Source: Pararhizobium gei (GTDB lineage: Bacteria > Pseudomonadota > Alphaproteobacteria > Rhizobiales > Rhizobiaceae). Taken from it: a DNA stretch of 64,000 nucleotides. The DNA is taken from NCBI RefSeq assembly GCF_029223885.1, contig NZ_CP119409.1:4312142-4376141 (forward strand), written 5' to 3'. The translations under genes were made by a program, and so were the position numbers. Shown here piece by piece: positions 8,768-18,445 of the stretch. The notes under the pieces were generated by a model. It searched no databases and was not told where the DNA came from. It worked only from the letters and a program-made list of their open reading frames with translations. The number at the start of each line of letters is the position of its first letter. Within the stretch, counting starts at the first letter, position 1.

Positions 8768-9493
8768 TCAGGCGACCATGTAGCCGCCGTCGACCGGCAT
8801 CGAAAGTCCGTTGACCATCGCGGCCTCGTCCGACAGCAGGAACAGGATGACCTCGGCGACATCGTCGGGATCGGCAAAACGGCCGACAGGAATGCGGTTG
8901 AGCATGCCCGCTGCCTTTTGCGGATCACTCCAGGCTTTGATCGCCATCGGCGTCAGCGTCACGGTCGGGTGCACACCGTTGACGCGAATGCCTTGCGGTG
9001 CCAGTTCCTTGGCCATCACCCGCGTCAGGCCGTCAAGCCCTGACTTGGAGGCGCAGTAGGCAGCGTGATCGGGAATGCCGACAAAGGCGGCAACGCTCGA
9101 TACATTGACGATCGCGCCCTTGCGGCCGGACCTGACCATGTCTCGGGCGTATTCCTGGGCGATTATCATTGGCGCCCTAGTGTTGACCGCATAGAGCAGG
9201 TCGAAATTTTCCACCGAGACATCGAGGAAGGATTCGAGCTCGGTGGTGCCGGCGCAGTTGACCAGGAGGTCGCCCGGCAATGCCTTGAGGGCCGCAGCCC
9301 TTGTCGCGACTGGATCGGCAAGATCGACGGTGATCGCCACGCAGTCGATCTCGTTTTGCAGGCTTTCAAGATCGGATGCCGTGCGGGTGAGTGCCACGAC
9401 CTTGGCGCCGCGGGCAGCCAGCATCAAGGCGGTCGCCCGGCCGATGCCCTTGCCGGCGCCGGTGACGATGACGCGTTTTCCAGTGAAATCCAT
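8768..9493 (-). CDS. Short-chain dehydrogenase, L-xylulose reductase (DCXR)-like
   Basis: The 241-residue SDR has TGAGKGIG, NCAG and YCASK. Its C-terminal part (HPTVTLTPMAIKAWSDPQKA, then MLNRIPVGRFAD) strongly resembles dicarbonyl/L-xylulose reductase, whose family form is approximately NPTVVMTxMxxxxWSDPxKA...MLNRIPLGKFAE. It therefore probably interconverts a ketose and a polyol using NAD(P)H. An AAGGA site precedes the ATG. It sits 14 bp downstream of the galactitol dehydrogenase-like SDR. Three SDRs plus a zinc dehydrogenase in a single operon suggest stepwise oxidation and reduction of polyol epimers, or use of several polyols. Confidence 0.8.
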   Translation of the reverse strand: MDFTGKRVIVTGAGKGIGRATALMLAARGAKVVALTRTASDLESLQNEIDCVAITVDLADPVATRAAALKALPGDLLVNCAGTTELESFLDVSVENFDLLYAVNTRAPMIIAQEYARDMVRSGRKGAIVNVSSVAAFVGIPDHAAYCASKSGLDGLTRVMAKELAPQGIRVNGVHPTVTLTPMAIKAWSDPQKAAGMLNRIPVGRFADPDDVAEVILFLLSDEAAMVNGLSMPVDGGYMVA

Positions 9494-9507
9494 GGCTTTG
9501 TTCCTTG

Positions 9508-10281
9508 TTACCAGCAGGTGAAGCCCGCATCCGCCTTGACCGTGGTGCCGGTCATCAGGCTGGAGGCATCGCAGGCGAGAAAATGCACGACGGAGGCGAT
9601 TTCATGAGGCTGGCCGACCCGGCCCATCGGCGTATCCCGCAGCCAGGTATCGACAACACCGGGGTCGATATTGACGACTCTCGTCATTTCCGACTCGATA
9701 TAGGTCGGCGCGACCGCGTTGACGCGCACGCCACGGTCCGCCCACTCGGCTGCAAGCGAGGTGGTGAGGTGATGCACGGCCGCCTTGGAGGCATTGTAAT
9801 AGGTCTGCATCTGCGGCCGGTTGACGATGTAGCCGGACATTGAACCGACATTGACGATCGCACCGCGTCCGGCTTTCAGCATCTGCCGACCGAAGGCGCG
9901 GTTGCACCAGAAGACGCCGTTGTAGTTGACGTCGTTGACATTGAGCCACAGTTCGTCCGGCGTATCCTCGGCCGCCGTTCCGCTGCGGGCGATGCCGGCA
10001 TTGGCCACCAGCACGTCGATCCGGCCATATTTCTCGGCAATGGCGAAGGCGGCCCTGTCGACGGCGGCGGAATCGGTGACGTCGAGCACGTGCACGTCAG
10101 CCTGATGGCCCAGTTGCGCCAGTGCCTGACGGCCGGAATGGGCAATTGCCTCTTCGCGGTCGATGATCACCACCTCGGCGCCGGCCTCGGCCAGCGCCTC
10201 GCAGCAGGCAAGCCCGATGCCGCGGCCGCCGCCGGTGACCACCGCGACCTGTCCGTCCATCCGGAGTTTTTCGAGGAACAT
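9508..10281 (-). CDS. Short-chain dehydrogenase, galactitol 2-dehydrogenase-like
   Basis: The 257-residue SDR has TGGGRGIG near residue 16, VANAG, the serine loop NVGSMSGYIVNRPQ, and catalytic YNASK. It ends with TGTTVKADAGFTCW. The GSMSG-IVNRPQ block and the -GGYTVW-like tail are typical of Rhodobacter galactitol dehydrogenase and its rhizobial relatives, which oxidise galactitol to a tagatose. A GGGAG site lies before the ATG. It follows the ABC ATPase gene by 23 bp. Agrobacterium tumefaciens C58 has described galactitol and D-altritol pathways built from similar families, a reasonable but unproven model for this locus. Confidence 0.8.
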   Translation of the reverse strand: MFLEKLRMDGQVAVVTGGGRGIGLACCEALAEAGAEVVIIDREEAIAHSGRQALAQLGHQADVHVLDVTDSAAVDRAAFAIAEKYGRIDVLVANAGIARSGTAAEDTPDELWLNVNDVNYNGVFWCNRAFGRQMLKAGRGAIVNVGSMSGYIVNRPQMQTYYNASKAAVHHLTTSLAAEWADRGVRVNAVAPTYIESEMTRVVNIDPGVVDTWLRDTPMGRVGQPHEIASVVHFLACDASSLMTGTTVKADAGFTCW

Positions 10282-10304
10282 GACACTACTCCCTATCCAG
10301 AGGC

Positions 10305-11366
<1,062 letters not shown>

Positions 11367-11376
11367 ACCAGTTCCT

Positions 11377-12420
11377 CTATTGCGGCAGGATGATCTGCAT
11401 CTTCACTTCGCCCTTGGGCGCGGATGCAGCGGTTTCAAACGCGCCGACACTGTCATCGAAATCGAATGTGCGGGTAATGAGCGGCTTGACGTCGATGGCG
11501 CCCGAAGACAGCATGGCGACGCAGCGCGGAAAGACATGGGCATAGCGGAAGACATGCTCGACCCGGGCCTCGCGCACCATTGCCTTGCCGACATCGTAAT
11601 GGATCGGGTGGACTTGGCTGCCGATGAACACCACGCGGCCGCCGGGCGACAGCGGATCGAACACGACCTCAGCGCCCGAGGGATGACCGGAGCATTCGAA
11701 GACGATCTCGACGCCCCAGCCGTCGGTCCCGGCAAGCACCGTCTTGGCGAGGTCCTGACGCTGGACGTTGATCGGGGTGATAGCCCCGAGTTTCGCGGCA
11801 ATTTCGAGCTTGGCGTCGTCGACATCGCTGACGAAGACGCGGGCACAACCGGCGGCCAGCGCCGAGAGTGCGGTCACCAGCCCGATCGGGCCAGCGCCGA
11901 TCACCAGTGCGATATCGCCGGGCTTGACCTGCGCCTTTGTTGCGGCATGCACGCCGACGGCCAACGGCTCGACCATCGCCGCTTCGGCAAATGAGACATT
12001 GTCAGGCAGCTTGAAGGTGAAATCGGCGGGATGCACCACAGTCGGGCGCAATACTCCGTGGATCGGTGGCGTCGCCCAGAACCGCACTGCCGGGTCGATG
12101 TTGTAGAGGCCCATCCGGGTGGCGCGGCTGTTGGGGTCGGGAATGCCTGGCTCCATGCAGACGCGGTCGCCGATTTTCAGCGACGTCACGTCAGCGCCGG
12201 CCTCGATCACCGTGCCCGATGCTTCGTGGCCAAGGATCATCGGCGCCTTCACCTGAAAGACGCCGGTGCCGCCATGGGTGTAATAATGAACGTCCGAGCC
12301 GCAGATGCCGACCGTGTGCAGCTTGATGCGCACGTCGCGAGGCCCCAGGTGCTCCTCGCGCTCAATGGGAAAGTCCCTGAGCGAGAGCTTCATTCTTTCT
12401 TCCAGAACCAGTGCTTTCAT
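11377..12420 (-). CDS. Zinc-dependent polyol dehydrogenase (xylitol/sorbitol dehydrogenase-like)
   Basis: The 347-residue medium-chain dehydrogenase has the catalytic zinc ligands in [10 protein letters not shown] and GHEASGTV, plus the Rossmann motif [10 protein letters not shown] near residue 170. The segment [19 protein letters not shown], where other family members carry four structural-zinc cysteines, is characteristic of polyol (xylitol/sorbitol-type) enzymes with only one of those cysteines. The enzyme would oxidise a secondary hydroxyl of a polyol with NAD. It lies in the middle of the polyol operon, between the small membrane protein and the ABC ATPase. Which of the locus's polyols it uses cannot be told. 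Confidence 0.85.
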   Translation of the reverse strand: MKALVLEERMKLSLRDFPIEREEHLGPRDVRIKLHTVGICGSDVHYYTHGGTGVFQVKAPMILGHEASGTVIEAGADVTSLKIGDRVCMEPGIPDPNSRATRMGLYNIDPAVRFWATPPIHGVLRPTVVHPADFTFKLPDNVSFAEAAMVEPLAVGVHAATKAQVKPGDIALVIGAGPIGLVTALSALAAGCARVFVSDVDDAKLEIAAKLGAITPINVQRQDLAKTVLAGTDGWGVEIVFECSGHPSGAEVVFDPLSPGGRVVFIGSQVHPIHYDVGKAMVREARVEHVFRYAHVFPRCVAMLSSGAIDVKPLITRTFDFDDSVGAFETAASAPKGEVKMQIILPQ

Positions 12421-12459
12421 GGTCTCATTCCATCTTTCTTTAAGATCCGCTGCAGGCTT

Positions 12460-12705
12460 TCAGCCACGCCACACGATCAGGACGCCGAGCGCGATCGCCA
12501 GGACATGGCACACCGTGAGCGGGATCGATTGTTCGAGGAACCGCATCCAGATGAGTTCCAGGGCGACGAACAGGTAGATGCCGACGAACACCCGGTCAAA
12601 CCAGTTGGTGACGATCGGCAGGAAGCCGACCCGCTCCTTGGTTCCGGCGGCAAGTTTGGCAGGCGTTTCGTCCGTGTCATCGAGATCGATTTCATGGTGC
12701 ATCAT
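12460..12705 (-). CDS. Small two-helix membrane protein of the polyol ABC operon
   Basis: The product has 81 residues and two predicted membrane helices, roughly VFVGIYLFVALELIWM at residues 39-55 and a second from 61 to 79 ending VLIVWRG. The acidic N-terminal 25 residues should be cytoplasmic or periplasmic and soluble. I do not recognise a named family. The gene begins with ATGATG directly after the permease stop codon and has AAGGAG upstream, so translation is clearly intended and coupled to the transporter. Its place right after the permeases suggests an accessory transporter subunit, but there is no direct evidence. Confidence 0.7.
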   Translation of the reverse strand: MMHHEIDLDDTDETPAKLAAGTKERVGFLPIVTNWFDRVFVGIYLFVALELIWMRFLEQSIPLTVCHVLAIALGVLIVWRG

Positions 12706-13545
12706 TCACTCCTTGACCGCGCCGAAGGTGAGACCGGCGACAATGTGGCGCTGAACCATCGAAAAGATGATCAGGGCCGGGATGAGGGTGATGACGGCAA
12801 TGGCAGCCATCGTGCCCCATTCGGTTCCGGTCGTGGTGACATATTCCGACAGGCCGGTCGTGATGGTGCGGGCGTTGAAGCTTGTCAGCGTCGCGGCCAG
12901 CAGGAATTCGTTCCAGGCGAAAACCCAGGTGAGGATGAACGTGACGGCAAGGCCGGGACGCGCTAAGGGGAACACCACTTCGGAAATGACCTGCCAGGTG
13001 CTGGCACCGTCGACGGTCGCGGCTTCGTCGAGCTCCTTGGGGATGCCGTCGATGGTTGGCCGCAAGGTCCAGATGGCAAACGGCAGGTTGAAGGTGCAAT
13101 AGAGCAGGATCATGCCGATCTTGGTGTCGTAGAGCTTCCAGTCGCCAAAGGTGAAGACCTGGGTGAACAGGAGGTAGAACGGCAGCAGGAACACGGCGGC
13201 CGGCGCCATCCGGTTGGTGATCGTCCAGAAGAAGATGTTTTCCTTGCCGGCCAGATCGAAGCGCGACAGCGAATAGCAGGCCAGAAAGGCCAGCACGGTG
13301 ACCAGGGCTGCATTGCTGGTCGAGATGATCAGCGAATTGATCATGTAGCCGCGGAGCGTCGCGTTGCCGATGACGTTGATGTAATTCTTCCAGTAGACCG
13401 TATCGAGGATGAGGCTCGGCGTCGTGAAAAGCTCGACCGCCGGCTTCACCGAGATGACGAACAGCCAGTAGATCGGAAACAGCGTCAGGAGGCTCAAGCC
13501 CAGCCAGAGCAGCAGGTAGATATAGGGACGTTGCTGGCGCATCAT
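12706..13545 (-). CDS. Sugar/polyol ABC transporter permease 2 (MalG-like)
   Basis: The 279-residue inner-membrane protein has about six hydrophobic helices. It has the binding-protein-dependent permease EAA loop ([20 protein letters not shown] near residue 180) that docks with the ATPase, and the family C-terminus GLTFGAVKE. This marks a MalG-type subunit of a CUT1 importer. The ATGATG start overlaps the stop of the partner permease by 4 nt, so translation is coupled. A much longer upstream frame is antisense noise inside the partner permease gene. It imports the substrate bound by the protein encoded at 14529-15962. Confidence 0.92.
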   Translation of the reverse strand: MMRQQRPYIYLLLWLGLSLLTLFPIYWLFVISVKPAVELFTTPSLILDTVYWKNYINVIGNATLRGYMINSLIISTSNAALVTVLAFLACYSLSRFDLAGKENIFFWTITNRMAPAAVFLLPFYLLFTQVFTFGDWKLYDTKIGMILLYCTFNLPFAIWTLRPTIDGIPKELDEAATVDGASTWQVISEVVFPLARPGLAVTFILTWVFAWNEFLLAATLTSFNARTITTGLSEYVTTTGTEWGTMAAIAVITLIPALIIFSMVQRHIVAGLTFGAVKE

Positions 13546-14423
13546 GCCACCCTCTTGCGTTCGCGGCGGGCGACGAGCGAGACATAGAGTATCCAGCACA
13601 TCACCAGCGTCAGGTAGAGAACGATCACCGAGATGGCGGCGCCGTAACCGTAGTCGGTCTTGGGAAAGACGATCTTCCAGATATGCAGGCCGACATAGCG
13701 GGTGGCGTCGCCCGGGCCGCCCGATGTCAGCATCCAGACTTCGTCGACGGTGCGCAGCGCGTCCATCAGGCGGATGAAGACCGTGGCGAGGATTGCCGGG
13801 CGGATCATCGGCAAAGTGACATGCCAGAAGATCTGCCAGCGGTTTGCGCCATCGATCTGGGCCTGCTCGAACGGTTCTTTGGGCAGCGCCAAGAGGGCGG
13901 CGAGCAGGGTCAGCGTCACCAACGGTGTCCAATGCCAGATGTCCATGATCACCGTCAGCGCAAACGCTGTGCCGGCATCGCGGCCGATGTTCATGTCATA
14001 GTCGAACCATTGCTTGAGCAGATAGGGAATGATTCCGATCGATGGCGTCGTCATTAGCCGCCAGACGGAACCGACGACAATCGGCGCGACGATCAGCGGC
14101 AGCGTATGGATGGTACGGAAAAAACCGCGGCCGGGAAATTCGCGCATGAACAGCTGGGCCAGAAGATAGCCAAGGGCGATCTCGCTCACCACGGCGAAGA
14201 AGGCAAATTTGGCAGTGACGGCGACCGAGCGCAGGAACTCCGGATCGAAGACCAGACGACGGAAATTGTCGGCGCCGTTATAAATCATCAGCGGACTGGC
14301 GCCGAACGGGTTCCATTGATGGAAGGCCACGTAGAGCACATAGAGGAAGGGCGCTATGCCGAAAATCCCAAGTATCGCAATGGTCGGGGCAAGCATAAGC
14401 CAGCCCACAGTGTTTGAACGCAT
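13542..14423 (-). CDS. Sugar/polyol ABC transporter permease 1 (MalF-like)
   Basis: The 293-residue permease opens with a helix ([20 protein letters not shown]) and carries the EAA-loop equivalent [20 protein letters not shown] near residue 195. It has the MalF-type stretch [19 protein letters not shown]. It pairs with the MalG-like protein encoded immediately downstream. The start at 14423 has GGGAGA eight or so bases upstream; a frame extending to 14507 runs without a site through the gap after the binding-protein gene. The order binding protein, permease, permease, then ATPase is standard for CUT1 importers. Confidence 0.92.
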   Translation of the reverse strand: MRSNTVGWLMLAPTIAILGIFGIAPFLYVLYVAFHQWNPFGASPLMIYNGADNFRRLVFDPEFLRSVAVTAKFAFFAVVSEIALGYLLAQLFMREFPGRGFFRTIHTLPLIVAPIVVGSVWRLMTTPSIGIIPYLLKQWFDYDMNIGRDAGTAFALTVIMDIWHWTPLVTLTLLAALLALPKEPFEQAQIDGANRWQIFWHVTLPMIRPAILATVFIRLMDALRTVDEVWMLTSGGPGDATRYVGLHIWKIVFPKTDYGYGAAISVIVLYLTLVMCWILYVSLVARRERKRVA

Positions 14424-14528
14424 GAACCTGTCTCCCGGAAGTCGATCCGCGCGATGATGATGCGGCGGAGCAAGAAACGTGCATCCGGGTGGCGTACTAC
14501 TGGCCACCCGGAGCAGACTTGCGTCGGC

Positions 14529-15962
14529 TTATTTGCGATAGCCGAGGTTCTTCAATTCCGCTTCCGCGGCCGCGGCCATTTGATCGAGACCTTCGTCGGA
14601 CGGGATTTCGCCAAGCAGGATCTTGTAGAAGATCGGAGCCGTCGCTTCGCGCACCTGGGCGTGGAACGGATAGGGCGGTGCACCAGCGAACAGCTTGCCG
14701 TCGTTCTTCAGCATGGAATAGTAGCCGTTGAGCTTCTTGTCCATGTCAACGATCTTCGGGTCGTCATAGGTTGCGGTATTGGTAATGCGCGGTGCTGCGA
14801 CCGCCCAGTCCGGCTGCACCGAGTCCTGGCCAATGAACTGCAGGAACAGCAGCGAGGCTTCCTTGTTCTTCGATGTCACCGGCAGGCCGAAGGCGCCACC
14901 GTCGTAGTAGCCGAGATAGCCCTTGCCCGCCTTGACGTCCTCAAGGACCTTTGCCTCCGTCGGAGGCAGCGCTACGCCGACATTGCCCACGACCTTCGAC
15001 TTCTCGGCGTCGCTGGCGATCCAGGCGGCATTTTCACCATAGACCAGTCCCTGGGCCACACGACCGGCAGCAAAGGTCGTCCCCACCTCGGTCCATGTGC
15101 TTGCGGCGGATTCCGGCGGCGCGATGTCGCGCAGGTGCAGCCAGTATTTCATGGCCGCCTTGGATTCCGCGCTGTTCATGGTGCCGCCGTTTTCAACCGA
15201 CGCAGCGTAGTTCTTGGAAGCGTCGACACCCCAGTTGAAGACACCGAAGGTCGGAGCGATCGATTCGAAGAACTCATACCATGATGCAGGGTGACCGGTA
15301 TGGGCTTGCGCCGTCGTTCCCCAGAGATCGAGGCCGTTGTCCTTGCCATACTTGGTGAAGAACTCGGCGATCTCGGTATAGTCTTCATGGGTCACGGCGG
15401 GCTTCAAATCCTTGCCGGTTTCCTTCTTGAAGGCTTCCTGGATCTTCGGATCATTGAACAGGTCGGTGCGGTAGAGATAGACCTTGATGAAGGCTTCCAT
15501 CGGCGTGCCGAAGATGTCGCCGTCAGCATTCTTGAAGTAGTTGGCGAAGGTCGTGTAGTGCGACTCATCGTAGTCCGGCGACTTCAGCGATGGATCGTCC
15601 TTCAGCGACTTGGTGATGTCGACGAGGAAGTTGCGGGCGAGATAGGCATAGATGATGTCCTGCTCGATGTAGATCATGTCATAGATGCCGGTCTTGGCTT
15701 CCATGTCCTTGATCGCCTTGTCGTACATCTGGTCCCAGGAGGTCGTTTCGATCTCGACCTTGATGCCGGTCTTCTTTTCGAATTCCGGGGCCAGCACGTC
15801 CTTGATGTAGTTGGATGGCGGCGTGCTTTCGGTGACGCCATGCAGCACCACGCCCTTGTATTTCGCGCCGGCATCCGACCAGAAGTCGGCGCGCGCCGGC
15901 AGGGCGGTCGTCATCAGCGCGAGTGTCAGCGCGGCAAGCCCGATTCCACTTTTTTTGATCAT
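14529..15962 (-). CDS. Sugar/polyol ABC transporter substrate-binding protein (CUT1 type)
   Basis: The 477-residue precursor has a classical signal peptide: MIKKSG, a hydrophobic stretch, and a likely cleavage after LPARA near residue 25. The mature protein has the cluster-1 extracellular solute-binding fold (for example [19 protein letters not shown] and [20 protein letters not shown]). It is longer than a typical MalE, as seen in polyol-binding members such as SmoE. A strong AGGAGGAGAG site precedes the ATG. It is the first gene of the polyol operon, and the 235 bp upstream hold a candidate operator at 16101-16117. Confidence 0.9.
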   Translation of the reverse strand: MIKKSGIGLAALTLALMTTALPARADFWSDAGAKYKGVVLHGVTESTPPSNYIKDVLAPEFEKKTGIKVEIETTSWDQMYDKAIKDMEAKTGIYDMIYIEQDIIYAYLARNFLVDITKSLKDDPSLKSPDYDESHYTTFANYFKNADGDIFGTPMEAFIKVYLYRTDLFNDPKIQEAFKKETGKDLKPAVTHEDYTEIAEFFTKYGKDNGLDLWGTTAQAHTGHPASWYEFFESIAPTFGVFNWGVDASKNYAASVENGGTMNSAESKAAMKYWLHLRDIAPPESAASTWTEVGTTFAAGRVAQGLVYGENAAWIASDAEKSKVVGNVGVALPPTEAKVLEDVKAGKGYLGYYDGGAFGLPVTSKNKEASLLFLQFIGQDSVQPDWAVAAPRITNTATYDDPKIVDMDKKLNGYYSMLKNDGKLFAGAPPYPFHAQVREATAPIFYKILLGEIPSDEGLDQMAAAAEAELKNLGYRK

Positions 15963-16100
15963 GTGACTCTCTCCTCCTAGAGCGTTCCTTGTGCCTGCAG
16001 CCGACGGCCGACAGGCGCCTCCGCGCCTGGCAAAGCCCGGCGCCTTAAAACCCGATGCGCCGGCTCCTCCCGGCTGTCGAATTCCGTCTCGCGATCATGA

Positions 16101-16117
16101 TGTTGCTGTCCGCAGCA
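16101..16117. promoter_or_regulatory. Inverted repeat TGTTGC-N5-GCAGCA, candidate operator of the polyol operon
   Basis: The sequence TGTTGCTGTCCGCAGCA has 6-bp arms with 5 of 6 pairs matched around a 5-nt centre. It lies about 140 bp upstream of the binding-protein gene and close to the AraC gene's 3' end. Almost the same repeat, TGTTGCATACAGCAACA, occurs upstream of the divergent epimerase gene at 17478-17494. The shared arms and spacing suggest one regulator acts on both units, either the AraC or the ROK protein. The rest of the 15963-16197 gap shows nothing I can name. Confidence 0.5.
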
Positions 16118-16197
16118 TTGTGCGGCTTGCTTACCAAGTGCGTCCGTAAAGCTTAGTGGCGGTCTGATTCCTTAGCCACGCGTGCTTTGCGGGCGAC

Positions 16198-17154
16198 CTA
16201 TACTTTTCCGCCGACAGCACCAAGACCAGCGGAAAAGGCCCGGATTTGACGAAACGGATCGGCGCGCGCTTCGGTGCCGATCCTGTGGGCGTTGCGGCGA
16301 TAGTCCGACGGTGTGCGGCCGCATATCTTGTAGAACTGACGGTTGAAGTTCGCGATGTTGTTGAAGCCGACTTCGAAGCAGATGTCGGTAATCGGCCGAT
16401 AGGTCTGCGTCAGCAGCGCGCAAGCCGCATAGACCCGTGCCAGAATCACGTAGCGGGCGAAGGTGTGGCCGGTCTGGCGCTTGAAGAAGCGCGAGAAAGC
16501 TTGCGGTTCCAGGCCACAGGATTTCGCGACGGAAGCCAGATCGATATCGTCGCTGTAATGTTCCATCACATAGCGTACGGCGCTGTCCAGCTCCGAAGGC
16601 AGTTCGGCATGACTGGATATGTGCGCGAGCCGCGACAGCTTGCGGCGCTCGGACGGATTGCGGGCAAGGGCGACCATCAATTGCATAAACAGCAGGACCC
16701 GCTCGGCACCGTGCGCCGCGCCGATCTGGGCCAGCAACCTTTGGCCGGCCAGTGCCGTGGCGCCGAAAAACTCGACGCCATAAACCGCGTCCTCGTAAAG
16801 CGGCCTTATGCCCGCGAATTCCGGGCAAAGGCCGGTGCTGCGGTCAGCCCATTCGGCGGTGAATTGAATGAGCATGTCGCGATTTCGGATCAGTTTACCG
16901 GGCTCGATATCGCTTACCCAGTTGTGCGGCACATTCGGACCCGTCAGCACCAGGCAGCCCGGCTTGAACTCGCCGATATAGTCTCCGACCATCATCATGC
17001 CGGATGTCGTCCGCGTTAGATGAAGCTCATATTCCGGGTGGTGGTGCCATTTCGCGCCGAAATAGGGATAGTCGTGCATATTCCAGCGAAACGATTCCGC
17101 CGGTGCGCAGATAATCATCTCGAAATCCGGAACGATTTTCAGATCGGGTCTCAT
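16198..17154 (-). CDS. AraC-family transcriptional regulator
   Basis: The 318-residue protein has an N-terminal cupin-like sensor domain (WHHHPEYELHLTRTTSG near residue 36; VLTGPNVPHNW near 70). Its C-terminal double helix-turn-helix AraC domain runs from about 195 to 295, with IDLASVAKSCGLEPQAFSRF as the first HTH and ITDICFEVGFNNIANFNRQF as the second. Such regulators bind a small sugar-type ligand and usually activate a neighbouring operon. The GGGAGGGG ribosome-binding site fixes the start. It lies between the polyol transport operon and the divergent epimerase-kinase set and probably controls one or both. Confidence 0.9.
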   Translation of the reverse strand: MRPDLKIVPDFEMIICAPAESFRWNMHDYPYFGAKWHHHPEYELHLTRTTSGMMMVGDYIGEFKPGCLVLTGPNVPHNWVSDIEPGKLIRNRDMLIQFTAEWADRSTGLCPEFAGIRPLYEDAVYGVEFFGATALAGQRLLAQIGAAHGAERVLLFMQLMVALARNPSERRKLSRLAHISSHAELPSELDSAVRYVMEHYSDDIDLASVAKSCGLEPQAFSRFFKRQTGHTFARYVILARVYAACALLTQTYRPITDICFEVGFNNIANFNRQFYKICGRTPSDYRRNAHRIGTEARADPFRQIRAFSAGLGAVGGKV

Positions 17155-17290
17155 GGAATGGCTCCCCTCCCAACATTACGCCGTCTCGGCAAGCGGCTGC
17201 CCGTGCTCGCCTTCCAGGCCAAATCACCGGCCGCCTGCGCCCGATCAAACCAGCAGCTTCTTCCGTCGCCCATATGTTGCTTGAAAATAC

Positions 17291-17318
17291 AAATTAGTAC
17301 ATTTGCGAGGTCTGTCAA
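17291..17318 (-). promoter_or_regulatory. Sigma-70-like promoter for the AraC gene
   Basis: On the minus strand the -35 box TTGACA (17318-17313) and -10 box TAATTT (17296-17291) are separated by 16 bp. Transcription would start near 17285 and give a leader of about 130 nt before the AraC start at 17154. The match is read by eye and has not been tested. Confidence 0.5.
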
Positions 17319-17451
17319 CAACCACGCGATCTTGGTCGCCGATCTCAAAAAAAGATGCAGCGCAGGTGCAATATTTAATTTTTGCAGTGCGAAAGGAATC
17401 AATCTGTTGCGGTTGGCAAGCAGTGTCTGTGCGTGATGGCGCATGATGCCC

Positions 17452-17478
17452 TTGACATAGACTTCAATTGAATATTTT
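17452..17478 (+). promoter_or_regulatory. Candidate promoter for the epimerase-ROK-kinase-GatZ set
   Basis: A perfect -35 hexamer TTGACA lies at 17452-17457, followed by the AT-rich TATTTT at 17473-17478 as a possible -10. The 15-bp spacing is shorter than ideal, so the exact -10 is uncertain. The downstream end touches the inverted repeat at 17478-17494, so a repressor bound there would block it. The remaining part of the 370-bp divergent interval (17155-17524) is AT-rich and shows no open gene. Confidence 0.4.
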
Positions 17479-17494
17479 GTTGCATACAGCAACA
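17478..17494. promoter_or_regulatory. Inverted repeat TGTTGC-N5-GCAACA, candidate operator
   Basis: The sequence TGTTGCATACAGCAACA has two perfect 6-bp arms around a 5-nt centre. It lies about 30 bp before the epimerase start codon, directly after the putative -10. The same architecture recurs at 16101-16117 with one arm base changed. A perfect palindrome in this position is most easily read as a repressor site, with the ROK-family protein encoded two genes downstream as the first candidate. Confidence 0.6.
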
Positions 17495-17524
17495 TAATAA
17501 ATCATCGTGTCTTGGGAGGACATC

Positions 17525-18409
17525 ATGGGACGGCTCGGCATTCATTCCTTCGTTTGGACAGGCGGCCAGACCCAGGCGATGTTGGAGGAGGCGATGGAGA
17601 AATCGGCGGCCTGCGGGTACCGGTTGATCGAATTCGCCTATCTGCGGCCGGAGAAGTTCGATCTCGACGCCCTGTCAAGGCGGGCGACAGCGCTCGATCT
17701 CGACATTGCGGTCACCATGGGGTTGCCCTTCAGCCACGACGTGTCAAGCGAAGATTCCGAGACAGTCAAAGCCGGCGAACGGATGCTGGCCGATGCTGTT
17801 GCTGCCGTGCGCGACATCGGCGGCAGCAAACTCGGCGGCATTCTCTATTCGGCGCATGCAAAATACGCGCGCATGCCCACACAGAAGGGCTGGGACAACA
17901 GCGTGGGAGCGATCGCGAGGACCGCCGACATTGCCAAGACAGCCGGCGTCGACCTTGTCCTTGAAGTGGTCAACCGGTTCGAAACCAATCTCCTCAACAC
18001 CACTGCGCAGGGCCTCGCCTTCATCGGCCAGACCGGCTCAGACGATGTTCGGCTGCACCTCGACACCTTCCACATGAATATCGAGGAGGCCAATCCGGCA
18101 GCGGCCATTCGGCTTGCCGGAGACAAGATTGGCTACTTCCACATCGGCGAAAGCAATCGCGGTTATCTCGGCGATGGGGGGATCAATTTCGATCTGATCT
18201 TCGACGCACTTCTGGACATCGACTATCAGCGCGACATTACCTTCGAATCTTTCTCAAGCGCGGTGGTGGACGAGGGGCTTTCCCTGGCCTGTGCGATCTG
18301 GCGCGACACCTGGACGGACAACATGCCGCTTGCCGAGCACGCCAAGGCCTACATCGATCTCAAGATGGACGAGGCGGCCCGCCGCCGGTCGACCAATTCG
18401 CGGCCCTGA
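17525..18409 (+). CDS. Ketose 3-epimerase-family protein (D-tagatose/D-psicose 3-epimerase-like TIM barrel)
   Basis: The 294-residue protein has the AP-endonuclease-2/xylose isomerase-like barrel with the metal and catalytic residues of ketose 3-epimerases in order. These are the glutamate in LVLEVVNRFETN near residue 143, the aspartate and histidine of HLDTFHMNIEE near 178, the histidine of YFHIGESNRG near 206, and the glutamate of ITFESFSS near 240. It should epimerise a free ketose at C3 using a divalent metal. GGGAGGA precedes the ATG at 17525; an earlier in-frame start at 17507 lacks a site. It is the first gene of the divergent plus-strand set, which also includes a ROK regulator, a kinase and a GatZ protein. 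Confidence 0.85.
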   Translation: MGRLGIHSFVWTGGQTQAMLEEAMEKSAACGYRLIEFAYLRPEKFDLDALSRRATALDLDIAVTMGLPFSHDVSSEDSETVKAGERMLADAVAAVRDIGGSKLGGILYSAHAKYARMPTQKGWDNSVGAIARTADIAKTAGVDLVLEVVNRFETNLLNTTAQGLAFIGQTGSDDVRLHLDTFHMNIEEANPAAAIRLAGDKIGYFHIGESNRGYLGDGGINFDLIFDALLDIDYQRDITFESFSSAVVDEGLSLACAIWRDTWTDNMPLAEHAKAYIDLKMDEAARRRSTNSRP

Positions 18410-18445
18410 CCGTGCTGCGCCGGGAAAGACAGAGGAGACGTTCGC

